This document shows, one piece after another, positions 8,357 through 17,542 of a DNA stretch of 64,000 nt (within the stretch, counting starts at the first letter, position 1; every line of letters starts with the position of its first letter). The position numbers were made by a program, and so were the translations under genes. The stretch is from Clostridium oryzae. GTDB taxonomy: Bacteria > Bacillota > Clostridia > Clostridiales > Clostridiaceae. The DNA is taken from positions 1 to 64,000 of the forward strand of contig NZ_MZGV01000005.1 of NCBI RefSeq assembly GCF_002029235.1, in the 5' to 3' direction. The notes under the pieces are model-generated. The model did not search any database, had not been told where the DNA came from, and saw only the letters and a list, made by a program, of their open reading frames with translations.

Positions 8357-9865
8357 ATGGCATACTATTATGATGAACCTTCCCATACTTTTAGTGAATA
8401 CTTATTAGTACCTGGATATTCTTCTGCGAAGTGCATAACAAGCAATGTATCTTTAAGAACACCTATTACTAAATTCAAAAAGGGTGAAACACCAGCTATA
8501 TCTATGAATATTCCACTTGTTTCCGCTGTAATGCAATCTGTATCGGATGATAAAATGGCAGTTGCTCTGGCAAAAGAAGGTGGAATTTCTTTTATTTATG
8601 GATCTCAAAGTATTGAGCAGCAAGCTGAAATGATAAGGAGAGTAAAAAATTATAAGGCTGGCTTTGTTTACAGTGATTCCAATATACGCCCTGACCAAAC
8701 TCTAGCAGACATCCTTGAGCTTAAAGAGAAAACAGGTCACGCAACCGTAGCTGTTACTGATGACGGAACTTCAAATGGTAAGTTGGTTGGTATCGTCACT
8801 AGCAGAGACTATCGTGTGAGCCGTATGGAAAAAAGCACAAAAGTTAGCGAGTTTATGACTCCTATTGAACATATTATCTATGCTAAAGAAGGTATAAGTC
8901 TTAAGGAAGCTAACAACATAATTTGGGACAATAAATTAAATGCCTTGCCAATCATCGATAATAACGGCAGATTAGTGTCTTTTGTTTTTAGAAAAGATTA
9001 TGATTCCCATAAGGAGAATCCTCTAGAATTACTTGATTCTTCTAAAAGATATGTTGTTGGAGCTGGAATCAATACAAGAGATTACGCTGAACGTGTTCCA
9101 GCACTAGTTGAAGCTGGTGTGGACGTATTATGCATAGATTCCTCTGAAGGTTTCTCCGAATGGCAAAAGCTTACTATAGACTTTATACGTGAAAGATATG
9201 GTGATACTGTAAAAGTCGGAGCTGGTAATGTAGTTGACAGAGATGGTTTTAGATTCCTTGCTGAAGCAGGAGCTGACTTTGTTAAAATCGGTATCGGTGG
9301 TGGATCTATATGTATTACTCGTGAAACCAAAGGTATCGGTAGAGGTCAAGCTACATCAGTTATCGAAGTAGCAAAAGCAAGAGACGAATACTATGAAGAA
9401 ACTGGTATCTATGTTCCAATATGCTCCGATGGCGGTATTGTTCATGATTACCACATCACATTAGCTCTTGCTATGGGTGCTGATTTCTGCATGCTTGGAA
9501 GATATTTTTCACGTTTCGATGAAAGCCCAACTAATAAAGTTATAGTAAATGGAAGCTATATGAAGGAATATTGGGGTGAAGGCTCTGCAAGAGCAAGAAA
9601 CTGGCAAAGATACGACATGGGCGGTGCTGCGAAACTTTCGTTTGAAGAAGGTGTTGATTCCTATGTACCTTATGCAGGAAGTTTACATGACAATTTAAGT
9701 ATTACATTAAGTAAAGTCCGCTCAACAATGTGTAACTGTGGTGCTTTAGATATCAATGAGTTCCAACAAAAGGCTAGACTTACACTAGTTTCATCCGTAA
9801 GTATAGTTGAGGGCGGAGCACATGATGTTGTTCTTAAAGATAAGAACATATCACCAGTAAAATAA
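8357..9865 (+). CDS. guaB: IMP dehydrogenase, Tritrichomonas-type
   Basis: Oxidises IMP to XMP, the committed step of guanine nucleotide synthesis. This is a 502-residue TIM barrel with an inserted CBS pair (about residues 105-220). The catalytic cysteine is Cys319 in [10 protein letters not shown], and the flap carries Arg418-Tyr419 in RNWQRYD. From memory these positions equal those of the Tritrichomonas foetus enzyme, and the flanking text ([33 protein letters not shown]) is nearly the same. This branch differs from the usual bacterial GuaB. Own promoter; single gene. Confidence 0.92.
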   Translation: MAYYYDEPSHTFSEYLLVPGYSSAKCITSNVSLRTPITKFKKGETPAISMNIPLVSAVMQSVSDDKMAVALAKEGGISFIYGSQSIEQQAEMIRRVKNYKAGFVYSDSNIRPDQTLADILELKEKTGHATVAVTDDGTSNGKLVGIVTSRDYRVSRMEKSTKVSEFMTPIEHIIYAKEGISLKEANNIIWDNKLNALPIIDNNGRLVSFVFRKDYDSHKENPLELLDSSKRYVVGAGINTRDYAERVPALVEAGVDVLCIDSSEGFSEWQKLTIDFIRERYGDTVKVGAGNVVDRDGFRFLAEAGADFVKIGIGGGSICITRETKGIGRGQATSVIEVAKARDEYYEETGIYVPICSDGGIVHDYHITLALAMGADFCMLGRYFSRFDESPTNKVIVNGSYMKEYWGEGSARARNWQRYDMGGAAKLSFEEGVDSYVPYAGSLHDNLSITLSKVRSTMCNCGALDINEFQQKARLTLVSSVSIVEGGAHDVVLKDKNISPVK

Positions 9866-9868
9866 AAA

Positions 9869-9920
9869 ATGCTGAGTGACTTTTGCCGGCTGAAAAATGC
9901 CTTCACTGGTCACTCAACAT
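9869..9920 (+). terminator. Hairpin after guaB
   Basis: A 12-base imperfect stem, ATGCTGAGTGAC pairing with GTCACTCAACAT, three bases after the guaB stop. It lacks a clear U tract, so it may be an mRNA-stabilising hairpin rather than an intrinsic terminator. Confidence 0.5.
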
Positions 9921-9978
9921 TATGCTAACTTTATAAATTTACATGCTATTTATGTATATGTAAATATGCTGTATTCAT

Positions 9979-10545
9979 TTATTGATTGTATAAATACCCA
10001 GCTATAAATGCTCCTTGCAAAGCCCTTACATCATCCTTAAAATGAGCTTGATCACTATAGATGTCTTCTCCTAAACTCTTAGTAAAACTAAAAATATCGA
10101 TGTAAGGTATTTTATATTCTCTCATGATTTTCTCAGCTATATCGTTAAACTCTACAACATCTTCATTATATCTCAAAAATCCACCCACCATATTATACAT
10201 TGTATCACTAACTGGTGTTATATTAACCCAAGCTACCTTTTCTGACATTTTCAATGCAAGCTCACATATAGCTCTTAAATTATCTCTATACTCCCAGTTC
10301 TCAATTTGCTTTCTCAATGTAATCCGGTCTACACGTATATCATGAAGGCCAGAATTTATCAGCATAATATCCCAATGAATTTCCTCATCATATGCATCCT
10401 TTAAATACTGCAAAATTCTTTTGCTGTCTCCTGCATTATTTCCTAATCTTTTATAATTATATTTCCCCTTAATCATTTTTTCCAGATATGGGCTATAATG
10501 CAGCGAAACACTGTCGCCTATAACGTATACCGTTTTCTTTTCCAT
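9979..10545 (-). CDS. SGNH/GDSL-family hydrolase
   Basis: A 188-residue esterase/lipase-type hydrolase. Block I VIGDSVSLHY holds the nucleophile serine, INSGLHD stands for the block III region, and SDQAHF near the C-terminus supplies the Asp-x-x-His pair. There is no signal peptide, so it is cytoplasmic. The methionine at 10545 is chosen because the protein fold begins there (MEKKTVYVIGDS); the longer frame to 10650 runs through non-coding sequence. The substrate is unknown; relatives deacetylate sugars or cleave small esters. Confidence 0.78.
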   Translation of the reverse strand: MEKKTVYVIGDSVSLHYSPYLEKMIKGKYNYKRLGNNAGDSKRILQYLKDAYDEEIHWDIMLINSGLHDIRVDRITLRKQIENWEYRDNLRAICELALKMSEKVAWVNITPVSDTMYNMVGGFLRYNEDVVEFNDIAEKIMREYKIPYIDIFSFTKSLGEDIYSDQAHFKDDVRALQGAFIAGYLYNQ

Positions 10546-10704
10546 AGGTACCCATCCCTTATTTTTTATAATTTCAATGATACTGTATATCATTAAGTCG
10601 TGCAAACAAACAAAAAAACAGCTAGACAACCGGCTGCTAACCATTAACAATTGTTACTTTCTCTCTGTTTATCGAAATAAATAGCAAAAACTTCATAGTT
10701 AAGC

Positions 10705-10736
10705 AAAAAAGACTTCAGAACTCTCCGAAGTCTTTT
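10705..10736 (-). terminator. Intrinsic terminator of the downstream secreted-protein gene
   Basis: Perfect stem AAAAGACTTC/GAAGTCTTTT with a seven-base loop-side mismatch region and a T-rich tail in the leftward direction, 30 bases after the stop of the gene ending at 10767. Confidence 0.8.
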
Positions 10737-10766
10737 AAGTCATATTTCTACTTTTATCTGTCTGTA

Positions 10767-11282
10767 CTAAATCCAGTAAGCTGTCTTTGAATCAAGCTTA
10801 CCATTATAAAAGACACAAGTTATAGAGGAACTATAACTTGCGTTATTCCATGAATAAGTTGTCATATTTTCTCCACCTATTATACTTTGATATGCTAATA
10901 CGCCTTTTCCTAATATAGACTTCACTTTTTTTAGCGACATACCCTTTTTTAACTTTTTGTACTTGGTTTTTGTAATCTTCCATGCACTCTTACATAGTCC
11001 AGTCTGATCTTTTGCTACCACCTTTCCATTTTTAAAAGTTACATTCATACTTGCCAGTCCAATATCCCAGGAATACATTACTGACTTAATATTCCCAATA
11101 ATGCTAGTACTCTCCTTCTTACCTTTTTTGCCTAAAATCTTAACGACTTGAGAATATTTTTGACCCATCTTAACCTTTAAAAAATTTCCATAAGTAATCT
11201 TTGATTTAGCACTTACAGGAATACTAAAAGCAAATACAAAGATTAAAATAAGTACTGCTGATAATGATTTTTTTAATTTCAA
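10767..11282 (-). CDS. Secreted SmpA/DUF3862-like repeat protein
   Basis: A small exported protein: an N-terminal signal peptide (LKKSLSAVLILIFVFAFSIPVSA) is followed by two copies of a BLIP/SmpA-like unit of about 65 residues. Each unit opens with K(V/K)(K/L)xGMxxxxVxxILGK and continues with YSW and a strand ending in NGKV. Such folds bind proteins or cell-wall components. The likely start is the TTG at 11282 after GGGGGGA. A paralogue with the same layout and the same TTG/G-run start lies at 21865-22383. Function unknown. Confidence 0.72.
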   Translation of the reverse strand: MKLKKSLSAVLILIFVFAFSIPVSAKSKITYGNFLKVKMGQKYSQVVKILGKKGKKESTSIIGNIKSVMYSWDIGLASMNVTFKNGKVVAKDQTGLCKSAWKITKTKYKKLKKGMSLKKVKSILGKGVLAYQSIIGGENMTTYSWNNASYSSSITCVFYNGKLDSKTAYWI

Positions 11283-11398
11283 ATTAATTCCCCCCAAACT
11301 ATATATTAATAAAAAGTTCTAAAACTTTTCTACTATACTTATATCGTTACTTTTTACAATTATATTATAGCAGCTTATATAAATCTTAAATTTAAATC

Positions 11399-12232
11399 TC
11401 AACAATCAATACCATTTTCACTCTCAGCAAACTCTGCTAATTCTTTATTGAATTTATCCTTTTCATCATAGAATAGTCCATGCCCGCTATTTTCAAATAT
11501 TACAAGTTTAGACTCTTTAATCTCTCTTCTCTGAGCTTCAGCCAGCGGAAAAAGACATACTCTATCATGAATACCGTGAAGAATTAGTGTTGGTACATTA
11601 ATTTCTCGAAGGTCATAAAACAATCTCTCTTCATCAAGCCAGGTTTTTGCAATTAATGCTGTCGCCCACCCTGCTGCTTGCAGGCCCAGACTGAAAAACC
11701 AATCTGAAAAAGGTACCGTTATATGCTGAAAGAAAAACATATTTCCAAAGTTTCTCAGCATATTAGGCCGATCACTATATGTTCCTTCTATAATTTCATT
11801 AACAGCTTCTTTGGGCAGACCATAAGGAAAATATGACCTTTTGATAAGACTTGGAGCCGCAGCAGCAAAGAGCGCTAGCTTTGATACTCCATATCCATTG
11901 TGTCTTGCCATATATCTTATAGCTATAGCTCCACCCGTAGAATGTCCACCAAGAGTTATATCATGAAGCTCAAGCTGATCAATGACACTTCTAACATCAT
12001 CTGAAAGTGTATCATAATCATATCCTCTGAAAGGTTTATCAGAATCACCAAAGCCTCTAGTATCTATTCCTATACATCTAAACCCCAATTCCGGAAGCTT
12101 GTCAAATTGGTATTCAAATAATTTATGGCTTCCCGGCCAACCATGTAAAAATAATATTGTTTTCTTACCACTTGGATTAATATCCTCTACATATATTTTT
12201 ACATCAGACTCAACTTTAACGTAATATCCCAC
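11399..12232 (-). CDS. Alpha/beta hydrolase
   Basis: A 277-residue alpha/beta-fold hydrolase. The oxyanion stretch LHGWPGS, the nucleophile elbow GGHSTGGA, the acid in LHGIHDRVCLF and the histidine in ENSGHGLF form a complete catalytic set. It resembles haloalkane dehalogenase/epoxide hydrolase-like esterases (RGFGDSDKP). No signal peptide. It is a single gene with AT-rich spacers on both sides; the substrate cannot be predicted. Confidence 0.82.
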   Translation of the reverse strand: MGYYVKVESDVKIYVEDINPSGKKTILFLHGWPGSHKLFEYQFDKLPELGFRCIGIDTRGFGDSDKPFRGYDYDTLSDDVRSVIDQLELHDITLGGHSTGGAIAIRYMARHNGYGVSKLALFAAAAPSLIKRSYFPYGLPKEAVNEIIEGTYSDRPNMLRNFGNMFFFQHITVPFSDWFFSLGLQAAGWATALIAKTWLDEERLFYDLREINVPTLILHGIHDRVCLFPLAEAQRREIKESKLVIFENSGHGLFYDEKDKFNKELAEFAESENGIDC

Positions 12233-12328
12233 CTAAAATACCCCCATTAATAAAAATTCTTTATTAATAGGGTATTCTAATGTATTTAGTTGGTGAACAG
12301 TTATTACTTATAATTGTATCATATATAA

Positions 12329-12374
12329 ATTGGCAGGAACTATGAATATTCATAGTACTGCCAATCGGTTTTTT
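12329..12374. terminator. Long palindrome downstream of the GntR-ABC operon
   Basis: ATTGGCAG and TGCCAAT flank an inner perfect palindrome ACTATGAATATTCATAGT. A T run follows only on the plus strand, so as a terminator it is oriented opposite to the operon; it may act as a transcript-end hairpin for both sides. Confidence 0.5.
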
Positions 12375-12380
12375 ACATAT

Positions 12381-13082
12381 TTATATATCTCTACTTGTAT
12401 AAAATTTAATAGATAGATTAATTGAAATGTATATTAATATAAATAGCGCAGCTGCTAACAAAATTCCTAAAATAACTGTATTCATATTATTAAGATACAT
12501 AACAGCTCTGCTAATATTGTAAGCACCAATAAGCTTGATAAGAAAAAATGGTATAACCCATAGAAGATATAAAACAAGGACAAAAACATTTTTTACGTCC
12601 TTGAATTCAAAGCGGAAATATATTGGAAAATATATAGCTATCATGATTATTATAGTTGTGGCACAGCTTGATAGTGTACCTTTAATGTTCATCAATCCGT
12701 TGATCTGATCTAAATGAATCATTTTATTTAGATGAATAAAGCTTGAAACTGCTGCACCTGATACGTTTAAAGCTCTGAATAGATAAGTAAATATCAATGT
12801 TGCACCCACTGATAATATCAAAATAACAAATGAGCCCGCGTATTTAGATAATACAACTTCTTTTCTTGTTACAGGTAAACTGTTAAACATAACATCTCCA
12901 TTATATCTATCATTGTAAGTACAAGAATTCAATATATGACCGTATACTAAAACAGATGGTACTAAAATATAAATAAAGGCTGGAGCTTCAATAAAAAGTA
13001 AGTTTCCGACTAAACAAGATACCAATATATCTAAAGCTAACCTTTTTCTTATAGGAAAATCTTTTATTATCAAATTTATCAT
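12381..13082 (-). CDS. ABC-2 type permease, second subunit
   Basis: A membrane protein of about 233 residues with six hydrophobic segments. It shares the motif NSLPVTRKEVVLSKY with the neighbouring permease, which identifies both as ABC-2 subunits of the GntR(YtrA)-controlled exporter type. It is last in the operon GntR, ATPase, permease, permease. The start at 13082 is supported by GAGGTGAA; a longer frame begins at 13100. Probable role: export of, or resistance to, a cell-envelope-active compound. Confidence 0.78.
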   Translation of the reverse strand: MINLIIKDFPIRKRLALDILVSCLVGNLLFIEAPAFIYILVPSVLVYGHILNSCTYNDRYNGDVMFNSLPVTRKEVVLSKYAGSFVILILSVGATLIFTYLFRALNVSGAAVSSFIHLNKMIHLDQINGLMNIKGTLSSCATTIIIMIAIYFPIYFRFEFKDVKNVFVLVLYLLWVIPFFLIKLIGAYNISRAVMYLNNMNTVILGILLAAALFILIYISINLSIKFYTSRDI

Positions 13083-13121
13083 CCTATTCACCTCCATCAT
13101 GATTTGTTAATATCCTTCATT

Positions 13122-13796
13122 TTATAGGTCTCTATTTACATAAACCTTTAATGAAATAATTAAAGATATGCAAATCATTAAAATTGAAGAAACAAGACTC
13201 ACTGCAGTACCCCAAAACTTAAACCTTTGAGAAGCTGCAAGCTCCATTATTGAACTTTTTGCCGTTCCATTATCAATAAACGTGGTTATTAAAACGACAA
13301 CAACTATTGAAAGAAAAATCACGATTGTTAATATATTGTTAGCTGGCTGAGACTTTGTATTTCCACGCCATAGATACATAGGAATATACACTGAGCAGTA
13401 AACTGCCGAAAAGATGATACCTAGAATAATATATTGAATCTTTATATAGCTCTTCATATTGCTTAATCCAGTCATTTTAATTAATGTACACACTACAGTA
13501 GTAAATACAAGTCCGATTATAAAAAATAAGGCTCCTGAAATATATTTACTATAGACAACCTCCTTTCTTGCTACTGGAAGACTGTTAAGCATAACATCGA
13601 CTTCATTTTTTTCTCCAAATCCACAGCTGTAAACAAGTAAAGAATAGGTAAAAATAAAAGGGGTAACTATGTAGGCACAAGCTGCACTGAAAAATTGGGC
13701 AACCACAACAAAAAGTATATTCGCCGCTATATTCGTCACAGGATTTTTCATAGGTGCTTTCTGAATTAATAAATCCTTCAAAACTAATTTAAGCAT
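13122..13796 (-). CDS. ABC-2 type permease, first subunit
   Basis: 224 residues, six predicted membrane segments, and the shared NSLPVARKEVVYSKY motif on the cytoplasmic side after the second segment. It overlaps the ATPase gene by eight bases, indicating coupled translation. Together with the following paralogue it should form a heterodimeric channel. Confidence 0.8.
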   Translation of the reverse strand: MLKLVLKDLLIQKAPMKNPVTNIAANILFVVVAQFFSAACAYIVTPFIFTYSLLVYSCGFGEKNEVDVMLNSLPVARKEVVYSKYISGALFFIIGLVFTTVVCTLIKMTGLSNMKSYIKIQYIILGIIFSAVYCSVYIPMYLWRGNTKSQPANNILTIVIFLSIVVVVLITTFIDNGTAKSSIMELAASQRFKFWGTAVSLVSSILMICISLIISLKVYVNRDL

Positions 13797-14655
13797 TTTT
13801 ACATCCCCTTACTGTATAAACCATGATATCTTCTAAACTAGCTCTATCAATCAGAACATCTTTTCCAAATATACTTTTTACCTTTCCGGCATCATCAGTC
13901 AACGCATCAAATCCATAAGCAGTCCTATTTACCCCGATAAACTCCTTTTCCGTGTAGTTATCCATAAGTGATTTATTTCCCTTAACAATGCTGTATCGCT
14001 CCATAATGCTGTCTTTATTATCTGAAAAAACTATTTTACCATTGTTAATAAAAGTAATGTAATCAGCTATCTTCTCCAAATCCGTAGTTATATGAGTGGA
14101 GAAAAAGATACTCTTATTTTCATCCTGAATCACGTATTTTAAAATATCAAGTATCTCCCGTCTAAATACAGGATCCAACCCTGAAGTAGGCTCGTCCATT
14201 ATAATAAGATCCGCATTATGTGAAAGTGCAATAGCAAGAAAATATTTGGTTTTCATGCCTTTCGATAACTCTTTAATCTTTTTCTTTTTCGGAAGATTGA
14301 ATTCTGATATATACTTGTTAAACGCTTTATCATCCCAGTTTCTATAAAACCGTGATATAATATTTTTCATATATATTAAATCTAAATCCTCATAAAAGTA
14401 ACTTTCGTCATATACGAAACCAATCTTCTCTTTTACTTCTTTTTCTTTCTTAACATTATCAAGTCCAAAAATTTTAACTTCTCCTGAATTTCTTTTTATA
14501 AGGTTCATTATGAGTTTTATAGTAGTGCTTTTTCCCGCACCATTAGGGCCTATAAATCCCATTATATAGCCTCTTTTCAAATTAAAATTCACATTATCTA
14601 AAGTAAAATCATCGTATTTTTTAGTCAAATTTTTGACTTCCAGAATATTTTCCAT
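13789..14655 (-). CDS. ABC transporter ATP-binding protein
   Basis: 288 residues. Walker A GPNGAGKST, signature LSKGMKTK (a non-canonical LSGGQ as in YtrB-type ATPases), Walker B LIIMDEPTS and H-loop STH are in order. A C-terminal extension of about 75 residues is typical of the family. It energises the two ABC-2 permeases downstream and follows the GntR gene after 16 bases. Confidence 0.88.
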   Translation of the reverse strand: MENILEVKNLTKKYDDFTLDNVNFNLKRGYIMGFIGPNGAGKSTTIKLIMNLIKRNSGEVKIFGLDNVKKEKEVKEKIGFVYDESYFYEDLDLIYMKNIISRFYRNWDDKAFNKYISEFNLPKKKKIKELSKGMKTKYFLAIALSHNADLIIMDEPTSGLDPVFRREILDILKYVIQDENKSIFFSTHITTDLEKIADYITFINNGKIVFSDNKDSIMERYSIVKGNKSLMDNYTEKEFIGVNRTAYGFDALTDDAGKVKSIFGKDVLIDRASLEDIMVYTVRGCKNA

Positions 14656-14671
14656 ATCTGCCTCCTAAAAA

Positions 14672-15049
14672 CTATTTAATATTTTCGTATAAAATATCAA
14701 GCATCTCCTTCAAATCCTCTAAAGATAAATTCACAACTTTACTTTCCTCTATGGCCTCTATTAATTTTTCCTCAATATCTTTAATCTTCTTTTCTTTAAA
14801 CAGTTCTTTATTGGGTACCGATACATAAGAACCTTTGCCAGGCAGCGTATGTATAAAACCTTCTCTTTCAAGTTCTTCATATGCTCTTTTAGTAGTAATT
14901 ACACTAATATCAAGTTCTTTTGCAAGACTTCTAATTGATGGAAGAAGCTCTCCTTCATTTATACTGCCTGAAAAGATGTTATTTTTTATCTGTTTTATTA
15001 TCTGTTCGTATATCGGTTCTCCAGATGAATTTGAGATGATTATATCCAT
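14672..15049 (-). CDS. GntR-family regulator (YtrA type)
   Basis: A short GntR regulator of 125 residues. The winged helix spans residues 10-75 (PIYEQIIKQIKNNIFSG, IRSLAKELDISVITTKRAY, GFIHTLPGKGSYV), followed by only a short helical tail, as in the YtrA subfamily. It leads the ABC operon and probably represses it through the TA-rich dyad upstream of its start. A cell-wall antibiotic is the usual inducing condition for this arrangement. Confidence 0.85.
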   Translation of the reverse strand: MDIIISNSSGEPIYEQIIKQIKNNIFSGSINEGELLPSIRSLAKELDISVITTKRAYEELEREGFIHTLPGKGSYVSVPNKELFKEKKIKDIEEKLIEAIEESKVVNLSLEDLKEMLDILYENIK

Positions 15050-15073
15050 TTATAGTTCCCCTTTGCGCAAAGT

Positions 15074-15111
15074 GTGTATACTATATATACTGTATATATA
15101 CATATATACAC
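15074..15111. promoter_or_regulatory. Probable GntR operator dyad
   Basis: GTGTATA (15074-15080) and TATACAC (15105-15111) flank alternating TA sequence with further GTATA/TATAC half sites, 25 bases upstream of the GntR start. Placement and symmetry suggest an autoregulatory site. Confidence 0.5.
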
Positions 15112-15140
15112 CTATATTTATATAAAGTCAATATTTTGCT

Positions 15141-15177
15141 AAAACAAAAATAAGAGCATCGCAAGACACTCTTATTT
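15141..15177 (-). terminator. Terminator overlapping the lysin stop
   Basis: Stem AAATAAGAG/CTCTTATTT with a leftward T-rich tail (TTTTTGTTTT). It overlaps the last codons of the lysin gene and ends its transcript before the GntR promoter. Confidence 0.75.
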
Positions 15178-15858
15178 AAATAACTTATTCCACGTTTTTT
15201 CTCCGACTATTCCATCCGCTTTTAGCCCGTTTTTCTTTTGAAACTTCTTAACTGCCCTCCTAGTTCCCTTTCCAAATTTACCATCATCATTCATATATCT
15301 GTATCCTAATTCCATCAGTCGTCTCTTTATTCTCCTTACATTCTCATCTTCCTTGTGAGGGGCATACTTCATTTCATACCCTGGATACTCATACTCTGGT
15401 ACAAGTCTATCATAATTATATAACTTATTTCTTTCTATTATTGAAACAAGGAGCTTATCGTAATTAATGTCTGTAGCATATCCTGCTTCTTTTATCGCCC
15501 TGCAGGCTTTCCTGTAATCTCTTTCTCCTCTGACTTTTGAATACCGTTCAGCACTCAAAAATCTTCCATGATCTTCAATGCTATCTGCCCAGTTTTCATA
15601 TTTCCTAAATGCAGCATTTACAACATATCTTCGCCCATTCTTTCTTTGCTCACCCGTTTTCATAACTACTTTTTTACCTTTCCAGGACGAGTCAGCTTTT
15701 ATTCCAAAAAGGTTATTAGCTTTTCTAGTCAATTTGCTTCTTCCCCATGCACTCTCTAATATAGCTTGAGCAATTGTTAAGCTGGCAAGTATATCATACT
15801 TTTTCATAGCTGCCTTTGCAGCCGGATATACTTTTTTTATAAAAGTCTTCTTACTCAT
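15172..15858 (-). CDS. GH73 glucosaminidase with peptidoglycan-binding domain
   Basis: A 228-residue cell-wall hydrolase. Residues 1-150 form a LytG/FlgJ-type N-acetylglucosaminidase domain with the catalytic glutamate in AQAILESAWGRSK, plus NNLFGIKA and the YATDINYDKL end motif. Residues 168-228 are a PG_binding_1 domain (VRRIKRRLMELGY, GTRRAVKKFQKKNGL, DGIVGEKTW). There is no signal peptide, which is more like an endolysin than a secreted autolysin; phage origin is possible, but no phage genes adjoin it. Confidence 0.87.
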   Translation of the reverse strand: MSKKTFIKKVYPAAKAAMKKYDILASLTIAQAILESAWGRSKLTRKANNLFGIKADSSWKGKKVVMKTGEQRKNGRRYVVNAAFRKYENWADSIEDHGRFLSAERYSKVRGERDYRKACRAIKEAGYATDINYDKLLVSIIERNKLYNYDRLVPEYEYPGYEMKYAPHKEDENVRRIKRRLMELGYRYMNDDGKFGKGTRRAVKKFQKKNGLKADGIVGEKTWNKLFK

Positions 15859-15919
15859 AGAATTTCCTCCTTATATAAATCTTCATAATATTTATAAATA
15901 AGTACTTTTCACACCCTGA

Positions 15920-15970
15920 CAAAACAAAACTCCCCTCATCTGCTATGTAAAATAACAAGCGAAGGGAGTT
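15920..15970 (-). terminator. Terminator upstream of the lysin gene
   Basis: AACTCCC/GGGAGTT stem with a leftward TTTTGTTTTG tail. It ends transcription coming from the Spo0E-like gene or the unit between. Confidence 0.6.
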
Positions 15971-16075
15971 AATAATTTATTACACATTATACGAACTGCT
16001 AATATGTTAGATGTTTTTACGGTTATATATTTATTACTTCATTATATTCCTATTTACAACTTTTGTTGACTTTAT

Positions 16076-16161
16076 ATAGCGGACAGCATAGCTAGTATTT
16101 CTATGCATACCACATTTTTTCTATAAATAGATTATATCTATTTATAGATGCCATCCGCTAA
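16076..16161. repeat. Nested inverted repeat of unknown role
   Basis: Outer arms AGCGGA/TCCGCT with an inner perfect hairpin CTATAAATAG/CTATTTATAG. No ORF is present. It could be a structured RNA or the end of a short element; I see no second copy in the window. Confidence 0.4.
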
Positions 16162-16180
16162 GGTCTTTAGTACTGAATTA

Positions 16181-16351
16181 TCATCTTTCCATTTCTTTTA
16201 GTAGCTTGTGATAATCATTCAATACCTTGTCCAGTTCTTGACTTAGCTTTATTACTTCAGGGTCCATCGGATCCCCTTTATCTAAAAGCAAGTCAGTCAT
16301 TTGCTCTCTTGTTTCGTCAATTAAAGAAAGCAATCTGGTATAATTAGACAT
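16181..16351 (-). CDS. Spo0E-family aspartyl-phosphate phosphatase
   Basis: A helical hairpin protein of 56 residues with the Spo0E signature SQELD (in IKLSQELDKVLNDYHKLL) and the preceding helix IDETREQMTDLL. Members dephosphorylate Spo0A~P and delay sporulation. The ATG at 16351 follows a very strong AAGGAGGGGGG site. It has its own terminator on each side, so it is monocistronic. Confidence 0.85.
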   Translation of the reverse strand: MSNYTRLLSLIDETREQMTDLLLDKGDPMDPEVIKLSQELDKVLNDYHKLLKEMER

Positions 16352-16412
16352 ATTCCCCCCTCCTTTCAAGTAACACTATATAGTATTTTAGGGAATTATA
16401 TCTAAAAACACA

Positions 16413-16468
16413 AAAGGCTGCATCAAAAGGATAATTCCATTACATGGTATCCTTTTGATGCAGCCTTT
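16413..16468. terminator. Bidirectional terminator with 21-base stem
   Basis: AAAGGCTGCATCAAAAGGATA pairs perfectly with its complement around a short AT loop. It separates the PadR-ABC operon from the Spo0E-like gene. Confidence 0.85.
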
Positions 16469-16483
16469 AATGCTATACAATTC

Positions 16484-17542
16484 TTATTGAAATTTAAATT
16501 TACGATATTTACTAATTGCAATCGCTCCTATAGAAAATATGACACTAAAAGTCAACAGCACCACTAATGGATTTATATTTGCCGATGTGCCTTTTCCAGT
16601 ATAGTCACATGCTCTTATTACCCATCTAATAGGAGTGAATTCGCTTACCAGCTTAAGCCCTCTAGGCATCTTGCTATACGTAATAAAACTTCCACCAAGC
16701 AAACACAAAATCATACTAACTGCACTTGAAAACATGCTAGCATACATATCTCTTTCAAATATGCATGTTACAAGGGTTCCAAAGGCTGTACTAAGCAGCA
16801 CTATTAACGCCCCATAGCTCAACAATGTTCCAAACGATAATGATAACTTAATATCAAGCATATATAGGATTGAAAATGACAGAAAGAATTGCACATAAGT
16901 GAATACATAATTATATAAAATATTACCTAAAATATACTGAGTATTTAAGTTAGGTGAATACTTAAATCTTATGAAAGTGTTCTGTGATTTATCTTCAAGC
17001 ATTAATGAGCCATTCACAGTACAGGTAATAAACAACGCCATAACAAGGAATGCCATTACCCTGGCAGTTTTAGACAGCGAGCTTTTCTGCATATTTTTAA
17101 TAATATAGGTCATGTCAGTAGTTCTGTCACTAGACAGATATCTCGTAACAATGCCTTTCATAACAGAATTGATTTTTTTATCATTTACTGTGTAAAAATC
17201 AAAATACTTATTAATGTTATTTATCTGTCCTCTAGTAAATGACTTTTTAAAAGTTATTACTCCTGTATATTTGCCTAGGATCACATCTGTTTTTATCAAT
17301 TTGCTGTCTGTAAGTCTCACATTAATTCCTTTTGTTTTCTCTAATAATCTTACTATCCTTTGCTGCTCTGGAAATTTATTTTTAGTAACTACAGCTAGAT
17401 TAACTGTAGGCTTACCAATATAGTTTGCTGCTATCGCTAGAACAATAGCAAGTACAGGTAAAAGCAAGTTAATTAAAAACTTTGATCTATTATTAATAAT
17501 TCTTTTGAAGCTAGTTTTGAATATTATAAATACAGTTCTCAT
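16484..17542 (-). CDS. ABC-2 type permease, NatB/YhgE-like
   Basis: 352 residues. One N-terminal membrane segment is followed by an extracellular domain of about 150 residues (VNLAVVTKNKFPEQQ onward), then five C-terminal membrane segments ending in FKFQ. This is the usual ABC-2 membrane plan (PF12698). Last gene of the PadR-controlled operon; its start overlaps the stop of the preceding permease by one base. Confidence 0.82.
   Translation of the reverse strand: MRTVFIIFKTSFKRIINNRSKFLINLLLPVLAIVLAIAANYIGKPTVNLAVVTKNKFPEQQRIVRLLEKTKGINVRLTDSKLIKTDVILGKYTGVITFKKSFTRGQINNINKYFDFYTVNDKKINSVMKGIVTRYLSSDRTTDMTYIIKNMQKSSLSKTARVMAFLVMALFITCTVNGSLMLEDKSQNTFIRFKYSPNLNTQYILGNILYNYVFTYVQFFLSFSILYMLDIKLSLSFGTLLSYGALIVLLSTAFGTLVTCIFERDMYASMFSSAVSMILCLLGGSFITYSKMPRGLKLVSEFTPIRWVIRACDYTGKGTSANINPLVVLLTFSVIFSIGAIAISKYRKFKFQ

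Noticed and set aside
10600-10650. Possible fifth copy of the small RNA (AAAACAGCTAG, ACCGGCTG)
   Set aside because: Only the AACAGCT part matches; the promoter boxes and the loop are absent and the stem is four pairs.
15172-15858. Prophage remnant around the lysin
   Set aside because: No holin, structural, integrase or attachment-site signals nearby.
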